NCBI GenBank assembly: GCA_905479495.1
Contig: CAJQMR010000051.1
Location: 1 to 33,543 of the forward strand
Direction: 5' to 3'
From: an uncultured Anaerolineae bacterium
Lineage (GTDB): Bacteria; Chloroflexota; Anaerolineae; Promineifilales; Promineifilaceae
Length of the DNA: 33,543 nucleotides
A model generated the notes under the pieces. That model made no database searches and was not told the DNA's origin. It saw only the letters and a list, made by a program, of their open reading frames with translations. The position numbers and the translations under genes were made by a program. Shown piece by piece: positions 1 to 7,436 of this stretch. Position 1 is the stretch's first letter; every line of letters starts with the position of its first letter.

Positions 1-396
1 CGCATCGCAGCATTCACCCAACCCGACCTCTTTTTTCGTCCGGTGGCAGAAGTGGAAGCAGTTGATTGGCTACGCGAAAATACACCCGGTACGGCCGTTG
101 TCCTGGGCAGCTACCAGACGGGTAATTTTGTGGCGGCCCAGGCTGGACAGCGGGTCATGTTGGGACATTGGGCTGAGACGGTTGATTTTGTGGGGAAGGA
201 AACGGCCGTTACCCAATTTTTTAGCCAAAGTACCAGCGATGCCTGGCGACAAAATTTGCTTGACCAATTTGCTATCAACTACGTCTGGTACGGCCCTCGT
301 GAGCAGGCACTGGGAGATTTCAATCCAGAAACGGCCGTTTATCTCACCCCGGTCTACCAAAATGAAAGCATGACTATTTTCACCGTTAATCCATAG
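1..396 (+). CDS. C-terminal fragment of a membrane glycosyltransferase-like protein
   Basis: The frame is open from the first base of the window, so the gene begins outside it; the GTG at 43 is an internal codon. The visible 131 residues are soluble. They resemble the extracytoplasmic tail of large multi-membrane-segment GT39/PMT-like proteins common in Chloroflexota: a VDWLREN segment, then VVLGSYQTGNFVAAQAGQRV, a GHWAET motif, and a terminal YVWYGPRE...GDF...VYQN...IFTV pattern. In that family this part follows about 10-12 membrane helices and lies outside the membrane. The helices are not visible here, so the assignment rests on recognising the tail pattern alone. It could equally belong to an uncharacterised polytopic membrane protein. 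The codon run 'acg gcc gtt' (Thr-Ala-Val) occurs three times, from the iterated palindrome. Confidence 0.55.
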   Translation, partial: RIAAFTQPDLFFRPVAEVEAVDWLRENTPGTAVVLGSYQTGNFVAAQAGQRVMLGHWAETVDFVGKETAVTQFFSQSTSDAWRQNLLDQFAINYVWYGPREQALGDFNPETAVYLTPVYQNESMTIFTVNP

Positions 397-435
397 ACGA
401 ATCCACCCATTTACCCTAAAATCGCACAGCATCAT

Positions 436-463
436 TTACCGAAAACTGATTACTGATACCGTT
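436..463. repeat. Intergenic short repeat, 'ttaccg/gattactgatacc' family
   Basis: A short run of related units (ttaccg, actgatta, ctgatacc) lies between the first gene and dtd. Close relatives flank the four-helix-bundle gene at 26418-26451 and 26913-26948. The reverse complement here contains a GGTATCAGTAATCAG word resembling the GGTAATCAGTAA word there. Function unknown. Confidence 0.5.
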
Positions 464-473
464 TAAGATTCAA

Positions 474-926
474 ATGCGCGCTTTACTACAACGAGTTTCT
501 TTCGCCAGCGTCACCGTCAACGGCCGTATCATCGGCCAGATTGATCGCGGCTTTGTGATTTTACTGGGTGTCACCCACAGCGACACCTCCACAGAAGCAG
601 ATTGGCTGGCCAACAAAATTGCCGGGCTGCGCCTGTTTGAGGACGAGGCAGGCAAGATGAATCTGGGATTGGCCGATGTAGGCGGCAGCGTATTGGTGGT
701 GTCTCAATTTACGCTGTATGGGGATGCACGGAAAGGGAAACGGCCGTCTTTCACCGCTGCTGCCCGCCCAGAACAGGCCGAACCACTAGTTGATTATTTT
801 TGCGGCAGTTTGCGCCAGGCTGGCCTAACCGTGGCCACGGGCCAATTTGGCGCCATGATGCAGGTTACCATTCATAATGATGGCCCCGTCACCCTTATGG
901 TAGAAAAAGAAGTAAGCAATGGCTAA
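474..926 (+). CDS. dtd: D-aminoacyl-tRNA deacylase
   Basis: Dtd hydrolyses D-amino acids (and glycine mischarged on tRNA-Ala) from tRNA in the cytoplasm as a homodimer. At 150 residues it has the normal length for the family. It starts MRALLQRV as Dtd proteins do. The SQFTLYGD active-site strand begins at Ser77, and the Gly-cisPro motif is at Gly137-Pro138 within NDGPVT; both positions match E. coli Dtd. The ATG at 474 has only a weak upstream ribosome-binding site. The last 8 bases overlap the start of the next gene, so the two are probably translationally coupled. The identification is secure. Confidence 0.96.
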   Translation: MRALLQRVSFASVTVNGRIIGQIDRGFVILLGVTHSDTSTEADWLANKIAGLRLFEDEAGKMNLGLADVGGSVLVVSQFTLYGDARKGKRPSFTAAARPEQAEPLVDYFCGSLRQAGLTVATGQFGAMMQVTIHNDGPVTLMVEKEVSNG

Positions 927-1557
927 CCAAGAAAAAAACAAACAGTTTGAAGCACTGCTGCACGCTATCAACCATGATTTACGCACACCGTTGGCCAATA
1001 TCCGTTCAGCCACCACAATTCTGCTGCAAGACTTCAGCGATCCACTCACGGAAGGCCAGCGAGCCTTTATTGAAATTATTGAACAGGCAACAACACGCTT
1101 GCTGGATCAAAGCAACCGACTCATGTTGTTTAACCACATTGCTTATGCCCAAACGAACCTCAAGCCTTGCCAGCTTTCAGAGCTTTTAGCCAATGTTAAA
1201 AAAGACATCAAGAACAACTATGAAATCAACACGCTTGAACTCGTAACGGAAAGCGATCCGCTGCTGAACTGCCACACACATACCTTGTCAGCCACGTTGG
1301 CACTGCTGGTCGTGGGCGACACCAAGCACCAACCCGACAGCCTGCCTGAAGAGCCGCCCTCAATTCACTGCCAAACACAAAAGGATAAGCTCTGCTTTAC
1401 CATTTTGAGCCTAATGACGACTCAGGAATCTTCTGTTAGCTTCATTGATTTGACCAGTGAGATTATACGGTTGCATGGGGGTCAGTTAGAAATTGCGGAT
1501 TTAAACGGCCGTAAACAATTTTCGTTTTGCTTACCCTTTTTGGCCCCCACCCTGTGA
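919..1557 (+). CDS. Histidine-kinase-like protein with degenerate ATPase domain
   Basis: A 212-residue protein with no membrane segment or sensor domain. A HisKA dimerisation/phosphoacceptor helix is clear at residues 12-75, with the H-box HDLRTPL and phosphoacceptor His19. The second half keeps the end of an HATPase_c domain (SEIIRLHGGQLEI...FSFCLPFL, residues about 180-208), but the N-box and the G1/G2 glycine boxes cannot be found. ATP binding is therefore doubtful. It may act as a phosphotransfer or dimerisation partner, or it may be decaying. It starts inside the last 8 bases of dtd (ATGGCTAA overlap), so it depends on that transcript. No response regulator is adjacent. Confidence 0.72.
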   Translation: MANQEKNKQFEALLHAINHDLRTPLANIRSATTILLQDFSDPLTEGQRAFIEIIEQATTRLLDQSNRLMLFNHIAYAQTNLKPCQLSELLANVKKDIKNNYEINTLELVTESDPLLNCHTHTLSATLALLVVGDTKHQPDSLPEEPPSIHCQTQKDKLCFTILSLMTTQESSVSFIDLTSEIIRLHGGQLEIADLNGRKQFSFCLPFLAPTL

Positions 1558-1576
1558 TAACAAAACAATCGGATAA

Positions 1577-1806
1577 CGGCCGTTCAACCTGGCAAAAATC
1601 CGTTATCTGCCAGCGAATGTTTGGGTGGTCACAGTTGGCTCCTTCCTGACAGACATCTCTACAAAGATGATAGTCCACCTCATTCCGCTCTTCCTGGCCA
1701 ATGGTTTAGGCGTGCACACGGCCAGTCTTCATTGGCGGTGAAAGCGGTCGTGTTGCTGCTGCTTTTTGTCCCAGAAAAAATGAAACCCGCCCCTCTGATA
1801 GGATAA
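1577..1806 (+). pseudogene. Remnant of an MFS transporter gene
   Basis: This fills the gap between the kinase-like gene and the lipoprotein. From 1577 to the TGA at 1739-1741 one frame reads NVWVV, then SFLTDIS, KMIVHLIPLFLAN and GLGVHTA. This is the first membrane helix and loop typical of MFS permeases (family pattern SFLTD-S-EMI--LLPLFL). It has no start codon, opens just after a stop at 1574-1576, and ends after about 54 codons. In another frame, around 1745-1800, a hydrophobic VVLLLLFVPEK stretch could come from a later helix. The rest of a normal ~400-residue transporter is missing, so this is a deleted and frameshifted relic. An 8-bp inverted pair (1572-1579 / 1600-1607) overlaps its beginning and might end transcription from upstream. 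Assignment is from motif recognition only. Confidence 0.55.
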
Positions 1807-1894
1807 ATGGTTTGGCATCCCCACCCAAAACGAGGTAAAAATCTGGCAAATTGATTCGTTCAATAATTCACAGATTGTGAGGTTAAACTTTCCT

Positions 1895-3331
1895 ATGCGC
1901 AAACTTCATTTGCCTGTCTTACTGATCTTAGTCACATTACTCATTAGCTGTGGGGGGGAAGCAACGCCAACACCCACCGCCACGGCGCAACCAACGGCCG
2001 AAATTGCTGCCGTAGAAGAGCCTACCACCACAGAAGAAGCCACCACGGAACCAACCGCAACGGATACGGCCGTTCCCGCCACCAACACCCCTGCTCCAGA
2101 ACCAGCCACGGCCACCTCCCAACCCACCGACACACCGGAACCCACCGCTACCGACGTGGAACCAACGGCAGTTGAGCCAGAACCCACAGCGGTTGAGGCA
2201 GAACCAACCACCGTTGAGGCAAATCCAACGGCCGTCGAAAGCGAAAGCACCAGCACACCCAGTGGTCCGCCACCGCCAGCCCCACCCGCCAGCCCTGGCG
2301 GCGTCATCGCTCCCACCGATGACAATTACCCGGCTAACACCGATGTTGCTGGCTGGGAAAATCGAATTAATGTGCCTCCTGGTTTTGCGGTGACTTATTA
2401 CGGCCGTGTCGAAGGCCAGCCCACCAGCATCGCCTTCAGTCCGGTCGATAGCCAACTTTACATCGCCGTCCAGGCAGGCACCATTTATAAAATGGATAGT
2501 TCGGGCGGGGCAAGCCCCTACGTTGGCGGCTTCATCGTGCCAACTGGCATCGCCTTCCGCCCCGGCACCAACCAGCTCTACGTTTCTAGCCGGGTGCGAG
2601 ATGAAAATGTCGGCGGCGAGGCACAAGTCACGGTTGTCAATCGCGGTCAGCTCATTGGCGGGCTGCCCTGCTGCTACACTTACTTCCACTCGGCCAACGG
2701 CATTGCTTTTGGCCCCGATGGCTTTGGCTACGTTGGCGTTGGCGGACGAGCCGATCATGGCGAAATCTTGGAAGGCCCAAACGCGGGTCAACAAGATGAG
2801 CTGCATCCGCTGGAAGCCAGCATCTTGCGCTTCAATCCAGACACAGGCGAAGTCTCCGTTTACGCCACCGGTTTCCGCAATCCTTACGACATCGCCTGGG
2901 ATGGCTTTGGCCAGCTCTGGGCCACCGACAACACGCCTGACTTTGATCCGCCCGAACGGCTGCACCGCGTGGTGCCTGGTGGCCTGCACGGCTATCCGTA
3001 CTACGACTGCGACGTTTGCTTTAGCCCGCCCGAAGGGGTGACCGTTATTCCGCCATTGGCACAGTTTACACCCAGCTCTTCTCCCACCGGCGTGACCGCC
3101 TACAACGGCAGCCAGTTCCCTGGCTACAACAACGCTATTTTTGTGGCCCTTTGGAGTGCCTTCCCTGGCGCGCAAAAAATCATGCACATTGGCGCGGGCG
3201 GCTCCTCGGCACCGGTGAATTTTGCCACCGGCTTCGCTGCCCCCATCGACGTGATCACCGGCCCGGACGGCAGCCTTTTCGTGGCCGACTGGGCAACAGG
3301 GATCATTTTTAAGATTAGCTACACGGGATAA
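1895..3331 (+). CDS. Lipoprotein with glucose/sorbosone dehydrogenase-like beta-propeller
   Basis: A 478-residue secreted lipoprotein. The ATG at 1895 is preferred over the GTG at 1877, because it gives a standard signal peptide (MRKLHLP, hydrophobic core, lipobox LISC with the lipidated Cys at about residue 19) and leaves GAGG upstream. Residues about 22-145 are a Thr/Pro/Glu/Val linker with repeated EPTAVE-like units. Residues about 155-478 form a six-bladed propeller of the PQQ-dependent sugar dehydrogenase (GSDH) type: NRINVPPGF, PTSIAFSP, GLPCCYTYFHSANGIAF, ILRFNPDTGE, ATGFRNPYDIAW, PGGLHGYPYYDCDVCF, PDGSLFVADW. A sugar- or aldose-oxidising role outside the membrane is the family expectation, but some members are not PQQ enzymes. 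The CC and CxxC pairs are extra cysteines that may form disulfides. Confidence 0.82.
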   Translation: MRKLHLPVLLILVTLLISCGGEATPTPTATAQPTAEIAAVEEPTTTEEATTEPTATDTAVPATNTPAPEPATATSQPTDTPEPTATDVEPTAVEPEPTAVEAEPTTVEANPTAVESESTSTPSGPPPPAPPASPGGVIAPTDDNYPANTDVAGWENRINVPPGFAVTYYGRVEGQPTSIAFSPVDSQLYIAVQAGTIYKMDSSGGASPYVGGFIVPTGIAFRPGTNQLYVSSRVRDENVGGEAQVTVVNRGQLIGGLPCCYTYFHSANGIAFGPDGFGYVGVGGRADHGEILEGPNAGQQDELHPLEASILRFNPDTGEVSVYATGFRNPYDIAWDGFGQLWATDNTPDFDPPERLHRVVPGGLHGYPYYDCDVCFSPPEGVTVIPPLAQFTPSSSPTGVTAYNGSQFPGYNNAIFVALWSAFPGAQKIMHIGAGGSSAPVNFATGFAAPIDVITGPDGSLFVADWATGIIFKISYTG

Positions 3332-3335
3332 AACG

Positions 3336-4835
3336 ATGAAGCTCAAACCGGTAGTTGCAACCAGTTTCCTGATTCTTTTTTGGGGATTGCTTGTTAGCTG
3401 CCAGTCTGATGCGCCAATTGTTGAACTTACAGGAACGGCCGTTTCCACGCCACAAGTTGAATTGGTAATGGAAACGGCCGTACCTCCCACAAACACACCC
3501 ACCAAAGAACTACACCCCACAGCAACCTCAACACTAGCACTAACCATTCCCCCAACTACGACAGCAACGGCAACGGTAACAGCTGTTCCCACACCTTCCT
3601 TTTCCTTAACCCAAAGAGAACCAACTCTGGTAGAAATTAAAGAATTCTTGTCGTTGTCTCCAATCTTGTTTTTCTACCCAGATCGCGGTCTAGAACTAAT
3701 TCCTCTTGAAGACTATTTCTTGGAACATGATCTATCTGAGCATACAGAAACTTTTTATCAAGATGTCAATGGTGATGGGGAAGCAGACTTGATCTTAGCT
3801 GATATGTTTCCATTTTTTTGGGAAAATGGCTTTGTAATTGTCATGCTATGGTCCGGTAACCAGTACGATACACCATTGATGATTCTGGATGGCGCAAAAT
3901 ACTCGCCAGGATTGCAAGTGACTTTCGAAGATTGGACAAATGACAATATCCCAGAGATCATTTTTGATTTCAAAAGCGATCTTGGTGGTACTGGCGTCAA
4001 ACAAACAACCTGGACACGCTACGTTATCCACTGCCATATTGCATGTGAAGTTATTTGGTGGGGTGTAACTGGTGAATTATTAAGTGCTTCAACGATCAGA
4101 AGGTTGCTTACAACAAACATTGAGCATCAACTAAATGAAATGGGCAAACCGAGATTAAGAGTCGGGACCAGCTCTTTTTCTGCCCCTGACTTTGGCGGAA
4201 TGGGAAATGGTTCAAAAATTGTTTTCACTTCAACATCGGCCATTTACATATGGAACGGTACCCTTTTTGAAAAAACAGGTGAACAAGTTGTTCAACCCAT
4301 GCAAACAATCACCAAGGATTCCATCCTTTCTGCCACAAATCAGTCTGGCATTGAGGCTCTTATCACATCAGAGTTTGATAATTATTATGCTGACTACGTC
4401 ATTTTTCATTGCACGCTCAAAATTGGGGAAACAATTGTTGAGGAAACATTTGAATGTCTTCCGAATTTTACAAAAGTTACCTGGCTTGATATTACTAACG
4501 ATGGTCGAGAGGAAATTATTATTCACGCTACAGGGTTAGGTACTCAAAATCTTATCGTTTTTCAATGGAGTGACGAAACTTTTGTTCAAATCGCCAATGT
4601 TAAGGGGGATATTATTCGCTCGGATTTATTTGGTGTGCGCCTGGAAGATATTGATGAAGATGGCCAGCTTGAAATTATTGCCGGGCGCGGATACTTCAGC
4701 GAAGGGTCAAACTGTAAAACTTACGAGTATATTAGGCCTGAGCCAGCAGAGTTTTGTTGGTGGTATGAATTAGATTTGCAGGAACAAATCTACAAATGGA
4801 ACGGAAAGACGTTTGTTTTGGAATCGGAGGAATAG
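3336..4835 (+). CDS. Lipoprotein with FG-GAP/VCBS-like calcium-loop repeats
   Basis: It starts 4 bases after the preceding lipoprotein gene and is probably co-transcribed. Residues 1-22 form a lipoprotein signal (hydrophobic core, LLVSC lipobox). Residues about 25-90 are a Thr/Pro-rich linker with TAV and PTxT units. The body has acidic loops of the DxNxDG type: DVNGDGEADLIL at 143, DITNDGREEIII at 385 and DIDEDGQLEIIAG at 438. These are typical of FG-GAP/VCBS-like propeller repeats found in surface proteins. No catalytic residues are recognised. The body is clearly more AT-rich than the neighbouring genes and lacks the ACGGCCGT word, which occurs only in the linker (3435, 3474). The mature part may therefore be of foreign origin. 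Function unknown, presumably cell surface. Confidence 0.68.
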   Translation: MKLKPVVATSFLILFWGLLVSCQSDAPIVELTGTAVSTPQVELVMETAVPPTNTPTKELHPTATSTLALTIPPTTTATATVTAVPTPSFSLTQREPTLVEIKEFLSLSPILFFYPDRGLELIPLEDYFLEHDLSEHTETFYQDVNGDGEADLILADMFPFFWENGFVIVMLWSGNQYDTPLMILDGAKYSPGLQVTFEDWTNDNIPEIIFDFKSDLGGTGVKQTTWTRYVIHCHIACEVIWWGVTGELLSASTIRRLLTTNIEHQLNEMGKPRLRVGTSSFSAPDFGGMGNGSKIVFTSTSAIYIWNGTLFEKTGEQVVQPMQTITKDSILSATNQSGIEALITSEFDNYYADYVIFHCTLKIGETIVEETFECLPNFTKVTWLDITNDGREEIIIHATGLGTQNLIVFQWSDETFVQIANVKGDIIRSDLFGVRLEDIDEDGQLEIIAGRGYFSEGSNCKTYEYIRPEPAEFCWWYELDLQEQIYKWNGKTFVLESEE

Positions 4836-4871
4836 ACCGCCGCTTTTTCTGCCGTACGGCCGTTCCCCTGC

Positions 4872-4877
4872 TATAAT
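4872..4877 (+). promoter_or_regulatory. -10 box, probably giving a leaderless yggS transcript
   Basis: A perfect TATAAT ends six bases before the yggS ATG at 4884. That spacing places transcription initiation at or next to the start codon, and no ribosome-binding site is seen. No good -35 is visible; the region 4849-4854 is CTGCCG. Confidence 0.6.
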
Positions 4878-4883
4878 CTGCCC

Positions 4884-5636
4884 ATGAGTACACTCGAATC
4901 CCGCTATCAAGAAATTTTGCAACAAATCGAACAAGCCGCCCAACAAGCCAAGCGCAACCCCGACGACATCACCCTCGTGGCCGTGACCAAAACGTGGCCA
5001 GTGGAAACCATCCTGGAAGCGTATGCTGCCGGAATGCGCCACTTTGGCGAGAATCGGGCAGAGGAACTTGAGGAAAAAAGACCTACCGTGGAAGCCAAAC
5101 TAGGACCGGACAGTGGCATCGTTTGGCACTTCATCGGCACGCTGCAAAGCCGCAAAACCAACCCAGTGGCCGACTATGCCGATGTGTTTCATGCGCTGGA
5201 TCGGCTTAAGATTGCCAATCGCCTTTCGAAACGATTAGAAGAAAACGGCAAAGCGCAAACGCGCCGTCTCCCCACCTTTCTCGAACTCAACATCTCCGGC
5301 GAGATGAGTAAATCAGGAGTAAACGCCACGGATTGGGAAAATAGTGCAACGCAGCGGGCAGAAATTCGTAACTTTGGCAAAACGGTGGCGGCGCTGCCGG
5401 GTTTAACCCTCCAGGGGCTGATGACAATGGCTCCGTGGGATGCAGACCCAGACTTTATTCGCACCGTTTTTAAGCGCACCCGCTTACTGGCAGAATGGTT
5501 GGCTGAAGAGATGAGGTTGGAACGGCCGTTAGCCCTTTCTATGGGCATGACCGACGATTACCAACTGGCCATCGCTGAAGGAGCCACTCATGTGCGCGTT
5601 GGCCGGGCCATCTTTGGCGAGCGCCACACACATTAA
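4884..5636 (+). CDS. YggS/PLPBP-family pyridoxal-phosphate homeostasis protein
   Basis: A 250-residue cytoplasmic PLP-binding protein of the YggS/PROSC family. It has the alanine-racemase-like TIM-barrel fold but no known enzyme activity; family members buffer PLP and affect amino-acid pools. The PLP lysine is Lys36 in LVAVTKTWP, the same position as in E. coli YggS. Other family blocks are FGENRAEE, WHFIGTLQSRK, FLELNISGE-KSG, LQGLMTMAP and the C-terminal MGMTDDYQLAIAEGATHVRVG-AIFG. The length is slightly above the usual 225-235 because of an extra segment around residues 145-165. The next gene is yggT, the normal neighbour in many bacteria. Confidence 0.95.
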   Translation: MSTLESRYQEILQQIEQAAQQAKRNPDDITLVAVTKTWPVETILEAYAAGMRHFGENRAEELEEKRPTVEAKLGPDSGIVWHFIGTLQSRKTNPVADYADVFHALDRLKIANRLSKRLEENGKAQTRRLPTFLELNISGEMSKSGVNATDWENSATQRAEIRNFGKTVAALPGLTLQGLMTMAPWDADPDFIRTVFKRTRLLAEWLAEEMRLERPLALSMGMTDDYQLAIAEGATHVRVGRAIFGERHTH

Positions 5637-5675
5637 CTTCATGACCTGAAAGGTCTCAACAACAAGGATTTTTGT

Positions 5676-5954
5676 ATGATCATTGCCCTAGCAAACGCCA
5701 TCAACATTATTTTTCGCGCTTACACTATTTTGATCTTTGCTCGCGTTATTTTTTCCTGGATTCGGGTGGATCCGTATCACCCCACCTGGGGCCCCATTTT
5801 ACGCTTTATCTATCAGGCAACAGAACCTATCATGCAACCCATACGCAATATTCTCCCTTCCATGGGCGGCCTGGACTTCACGCCAATCATCGTTTTAATC
5901 GGATTGGATTTACTGCGTGGGGTAATTATCAATATTTTGCTAGGTTTGGCCTAA
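5676..5954 (+). CDS. YggT-family membrane protein
   Basis: A 92-residue protein with two hydrophobic segments (about residues 5-28 and 65-90) separated by the YggT signature: ARVIFSWIRVDP, then TEPIMQPIRNILPSMGGLDFTPII. YggT proteins are small inner-membrane proteins often found beside yggS and the division gene sepF; roles in osmotic or membrane homeostasis have been proposed. The 39-base gap after yggS and the shared direction suggest an operon. The strong hairpin at 5981-6033 follows its stop codon and is a likely terminator. Confidence 0.93.
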   Translation: MIIALANAINIIFRAYTILIFARVIFSWIRVDPYHPTWGPILRFIYQATEPIMQPIRNILPSMGGLDFTPIIVLIGLDLLRGVIINILLGLA

Positions 5955-5980
5955 GCACAAGTAAATATGGATCGCTGTTC

Positions 5981-6033
5981 GTAGCCGCGATTTCTTACTG
6001 CGCAACAAATGCGCAATAAGAAATCGCGGTTAC
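5981..6033. terminator. Strong 24-bp hairpin between convergent genes
   Basis: Arms 5981-6004 and 6010-6033 pair over 24 bases with a 5-base loop (acaaa) and only two non-Watson-Crick positions, one of them G·U in plus-strand RNA. There is no T-tract. It lies between yggT (plus) and the acyl-CoA dehydrogenase operon (minus), so it could end both transcripts or stabilise 3' ends. It may also be a REP-like repeat. Confidence 0.7.
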
Positions 6034-6049
6034 ACAAACAGATGGCTAC

Positions 6050-6139
6050 CTAACGAAAAAGCTGCAACATAATAGGCAAAACAAGCAATACAAGCATTAA
6101 AATAAGAAATATTTTGTATCCCAATGAAGGTTTAGACAT
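6050..6139 (-). CDS. Small single-pass membrane peptide (29 aa)
   Basis: A short open frame that is easily missed. On the minus strand the ATG at 6139-6137 is preceded by GAGG with a 6-base spacer (gaggttaatgATG). It runs 29 codons to a TAG at 6052-6050. The peptide begins MSKPSLGYK, continues with a leucine/isoleucine-rich stretch of about 18 residues that would cross the membrane once, and ends QLFR. It begins 25 bases downstream of the acyl-CoA dehydrogenase stop codon on the same strand, and the 5981-6033 hairpin closes the transcript just after it. The good ribosome-binding site, operon position and membrane-helix composition argue for a real small protein. No family is recognised. Composition alone could arise by chance in AT-rich DNA. 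Confidence 0.5.
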   Translation of the reverse strand: MSKPSLGYKIFLILMLVLLVLPIMLQLFR

Positions 6140-6164
6140 CATTAACCTCGATTCTGTAAAGTGA

Positions 6165-7328
6165 TTAACGCAAACCCGTCAAGCTGCGGGCAATGACCAT
6201 ACGCTGAATTTCGCTGGTGCCTTCGTAGATTTCCGTAATTTTGGCGTCGCGGAAATAGCGTTCCAGCGGCATCTCTTTACTGTACCCCATTCCCCCATGA
6301 ATTTGAATCGCTTCAGTGGTGACGTACATCGCCGTTTCGCTGGCGTACAGCTTGGCCATGCTAGCCTCCATAGAATACCGTCCGCCACTCTTTTTGGCGG
6401 CACTCTTGGCCAGGCAAGCCTGATAGATGAGCAGCCGGCTGGCATCAACACGACACTTCATATCTGCCAGCTTTTGCTGAATCATCTGGAACTGGCCAAT
6501 TTTTTGGCCAAACGCTTCGCGCTCCTGAGCATATTTCACGCTGGCTTCCAGCGCCGCTTCAGCAATGCCCAACGCCTGTGAGGCGATGCCGATGCGTCCA
6601 GCATCCAGCACCGTCATAGCAATTTTAAACCCCTCACCCTCTTTGCCCAGCCGATTTTCTACTGGACATTCGTAATTATCAAAGATGATTTCGCTGGTAG
6701 CGCTGGCACGGATGCCCAGTTTAGGCTCTGTTTTACCGCGCTCAAAGCCGGCATGGTCCGTTTCGATGAGAAAAGCAGTCACGCCTTTGTGTTTTTGTTC
6801 GGGTTGAGTCATGGTGAACAGCACAATGTAGTCGGCAAATGGTGCGGAGGTGACCCAGGATTTACGGCCGTTTATCACATAATGTGTCCCGGCGTCATTC
6901 AACACCGCCCGGCTTTTCATCGTGCCCGCATCACTGCCCGACATTGGCTCTGTGAGGCTGTAAGCCCCGATTTTTTGCCCGCCAGCGACTGGCACCACAT
7001 ACTTTTGAATCTGTTCTTCCGTACCAAATTTAAGAATGCCGTGGCAGTATAAAGAATTGTTCACCGACATCACCGTGCCGTGGCTGGCATCTGCCTTGCA
7101 AATTTCGGTGAGCGCCAGAGAATAGGCCAACGTGTCCATGCCGATGCCACCATATTTTTCTGGCACCTCAATACCCATAAAGCCCAATTCACCCATTTTG
7201 CGTACGGTGTTAATGGGAAATTCGGCCGTTTGGTCATGGTGTTCGGCAATTGGGGCCACTTCATTTTGGGCAAAGCGGCGCGCTTCCTGCTGAATCATTT
7301 TGTGTTCTTCGGTTATAAAATCAAACAT
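6165..7328 (-). CDS. Acyl-CoA dehydrogenase (short-chain/butyryl-CoA type)
   Basis: A 387-residue FAD enzyme that forms the 2,3-double bond in acyl-CoA during beta-oxidation or branched amino-acid catabolism, passing electrons to electron-transfer flavoprotein. It shows the whole family pattern: N-terminal helical domain (FDFITEEHKMIQQEARRFAQ), middle FAD-binding block AYSLTEPMSGSDAGT, WVTSAPFADY, and the C-terminal helical domain ending RYFRDAKITEIYEGTSEIQR. The catalytic base is expected to be Glu369 in IYEGTSE. The start ATG at 7328 has a clear GGAGG upstream (minus strand). The hypothetical membrane protein gene lies upstream on the same strand, and the 29-residue peptide follows. No ETF or thiolase genes are in view. 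Substrate chain length cannot be fixed from sequence. Confidence 0.95.
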   Translation of the reverse strand: MFDFITEEHKMIQQEARRFAQNEVAPIAEHHDQTAEFPINTVRKMGELGFMGIEVPEKYGGIGMDTLAYSLALTEICKADASHGTVMSVNNSLYCHGILKFGTEEQIQKYVVPVAGGQKIGAYSLTEPMSGSDAGTMKSRAVLNDAGTHYVINGRKSWVTSAPFADYIVLFTMTQPEQKHKGVTAFLIETDHAGFERGKTEPKLGIRASATSEIIFDNYECPVENRLGKEGEGFKIAMTVLDAGRIGIASQALGIAEAALEASVKYAQEREAFGQKIGQFQMIQQKLADMKCRVDASRLLIYQACLAKSAAKKSGGRYSMEASMAKLYASETAMYVTTEAIQIHGGMGYSKEMPLERYFRDAKITEIYEGTSEIQRMVIARSLTGLR

Positions 7329-7348
7329 CGTGGGAAATCCTCCAGATT

Positions 7349-7436
7349 AATTGTGAATGGAGAATTGTGAATAGTGGATTGTGAACGGAATACCTCATTC
7401 ACAATTCACAATTAATTGTTCACAATTCACAATTTC
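7349..7436. repeat. Palindromic cluster of 'aattgtgaat/attcacaatt' units
   Basis: Three 'attgtgaa' units on the left (7353-7386) face four 'ttcacaatt' units on the right (7397-7435). Together they form a decayed inverted repeat between two minus-strand genes. The right end overlaps the last codons and stop codon of the 7427-8164 gene. This looks like one of the intergenic fold-back families in this window. Confidence 0.65.

Noticed and set aside
1621..1806. A separate 61-residue plus-strand gene
   Set aside because: No ribosome-binding site; a different frame of the same region matches an MFS N terminus, so this frame is part of a broken gene.
1937..3592. Long minus-strand open frame (551 codons) opposite the first lipoprotein gene
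   Set aside because: It is the antisense of the Thr/Pro linker and propeller, with glycine- and valine-rich low-complexity translation and no start signal; the plus-strand gene has a signal peptide and family motifs.
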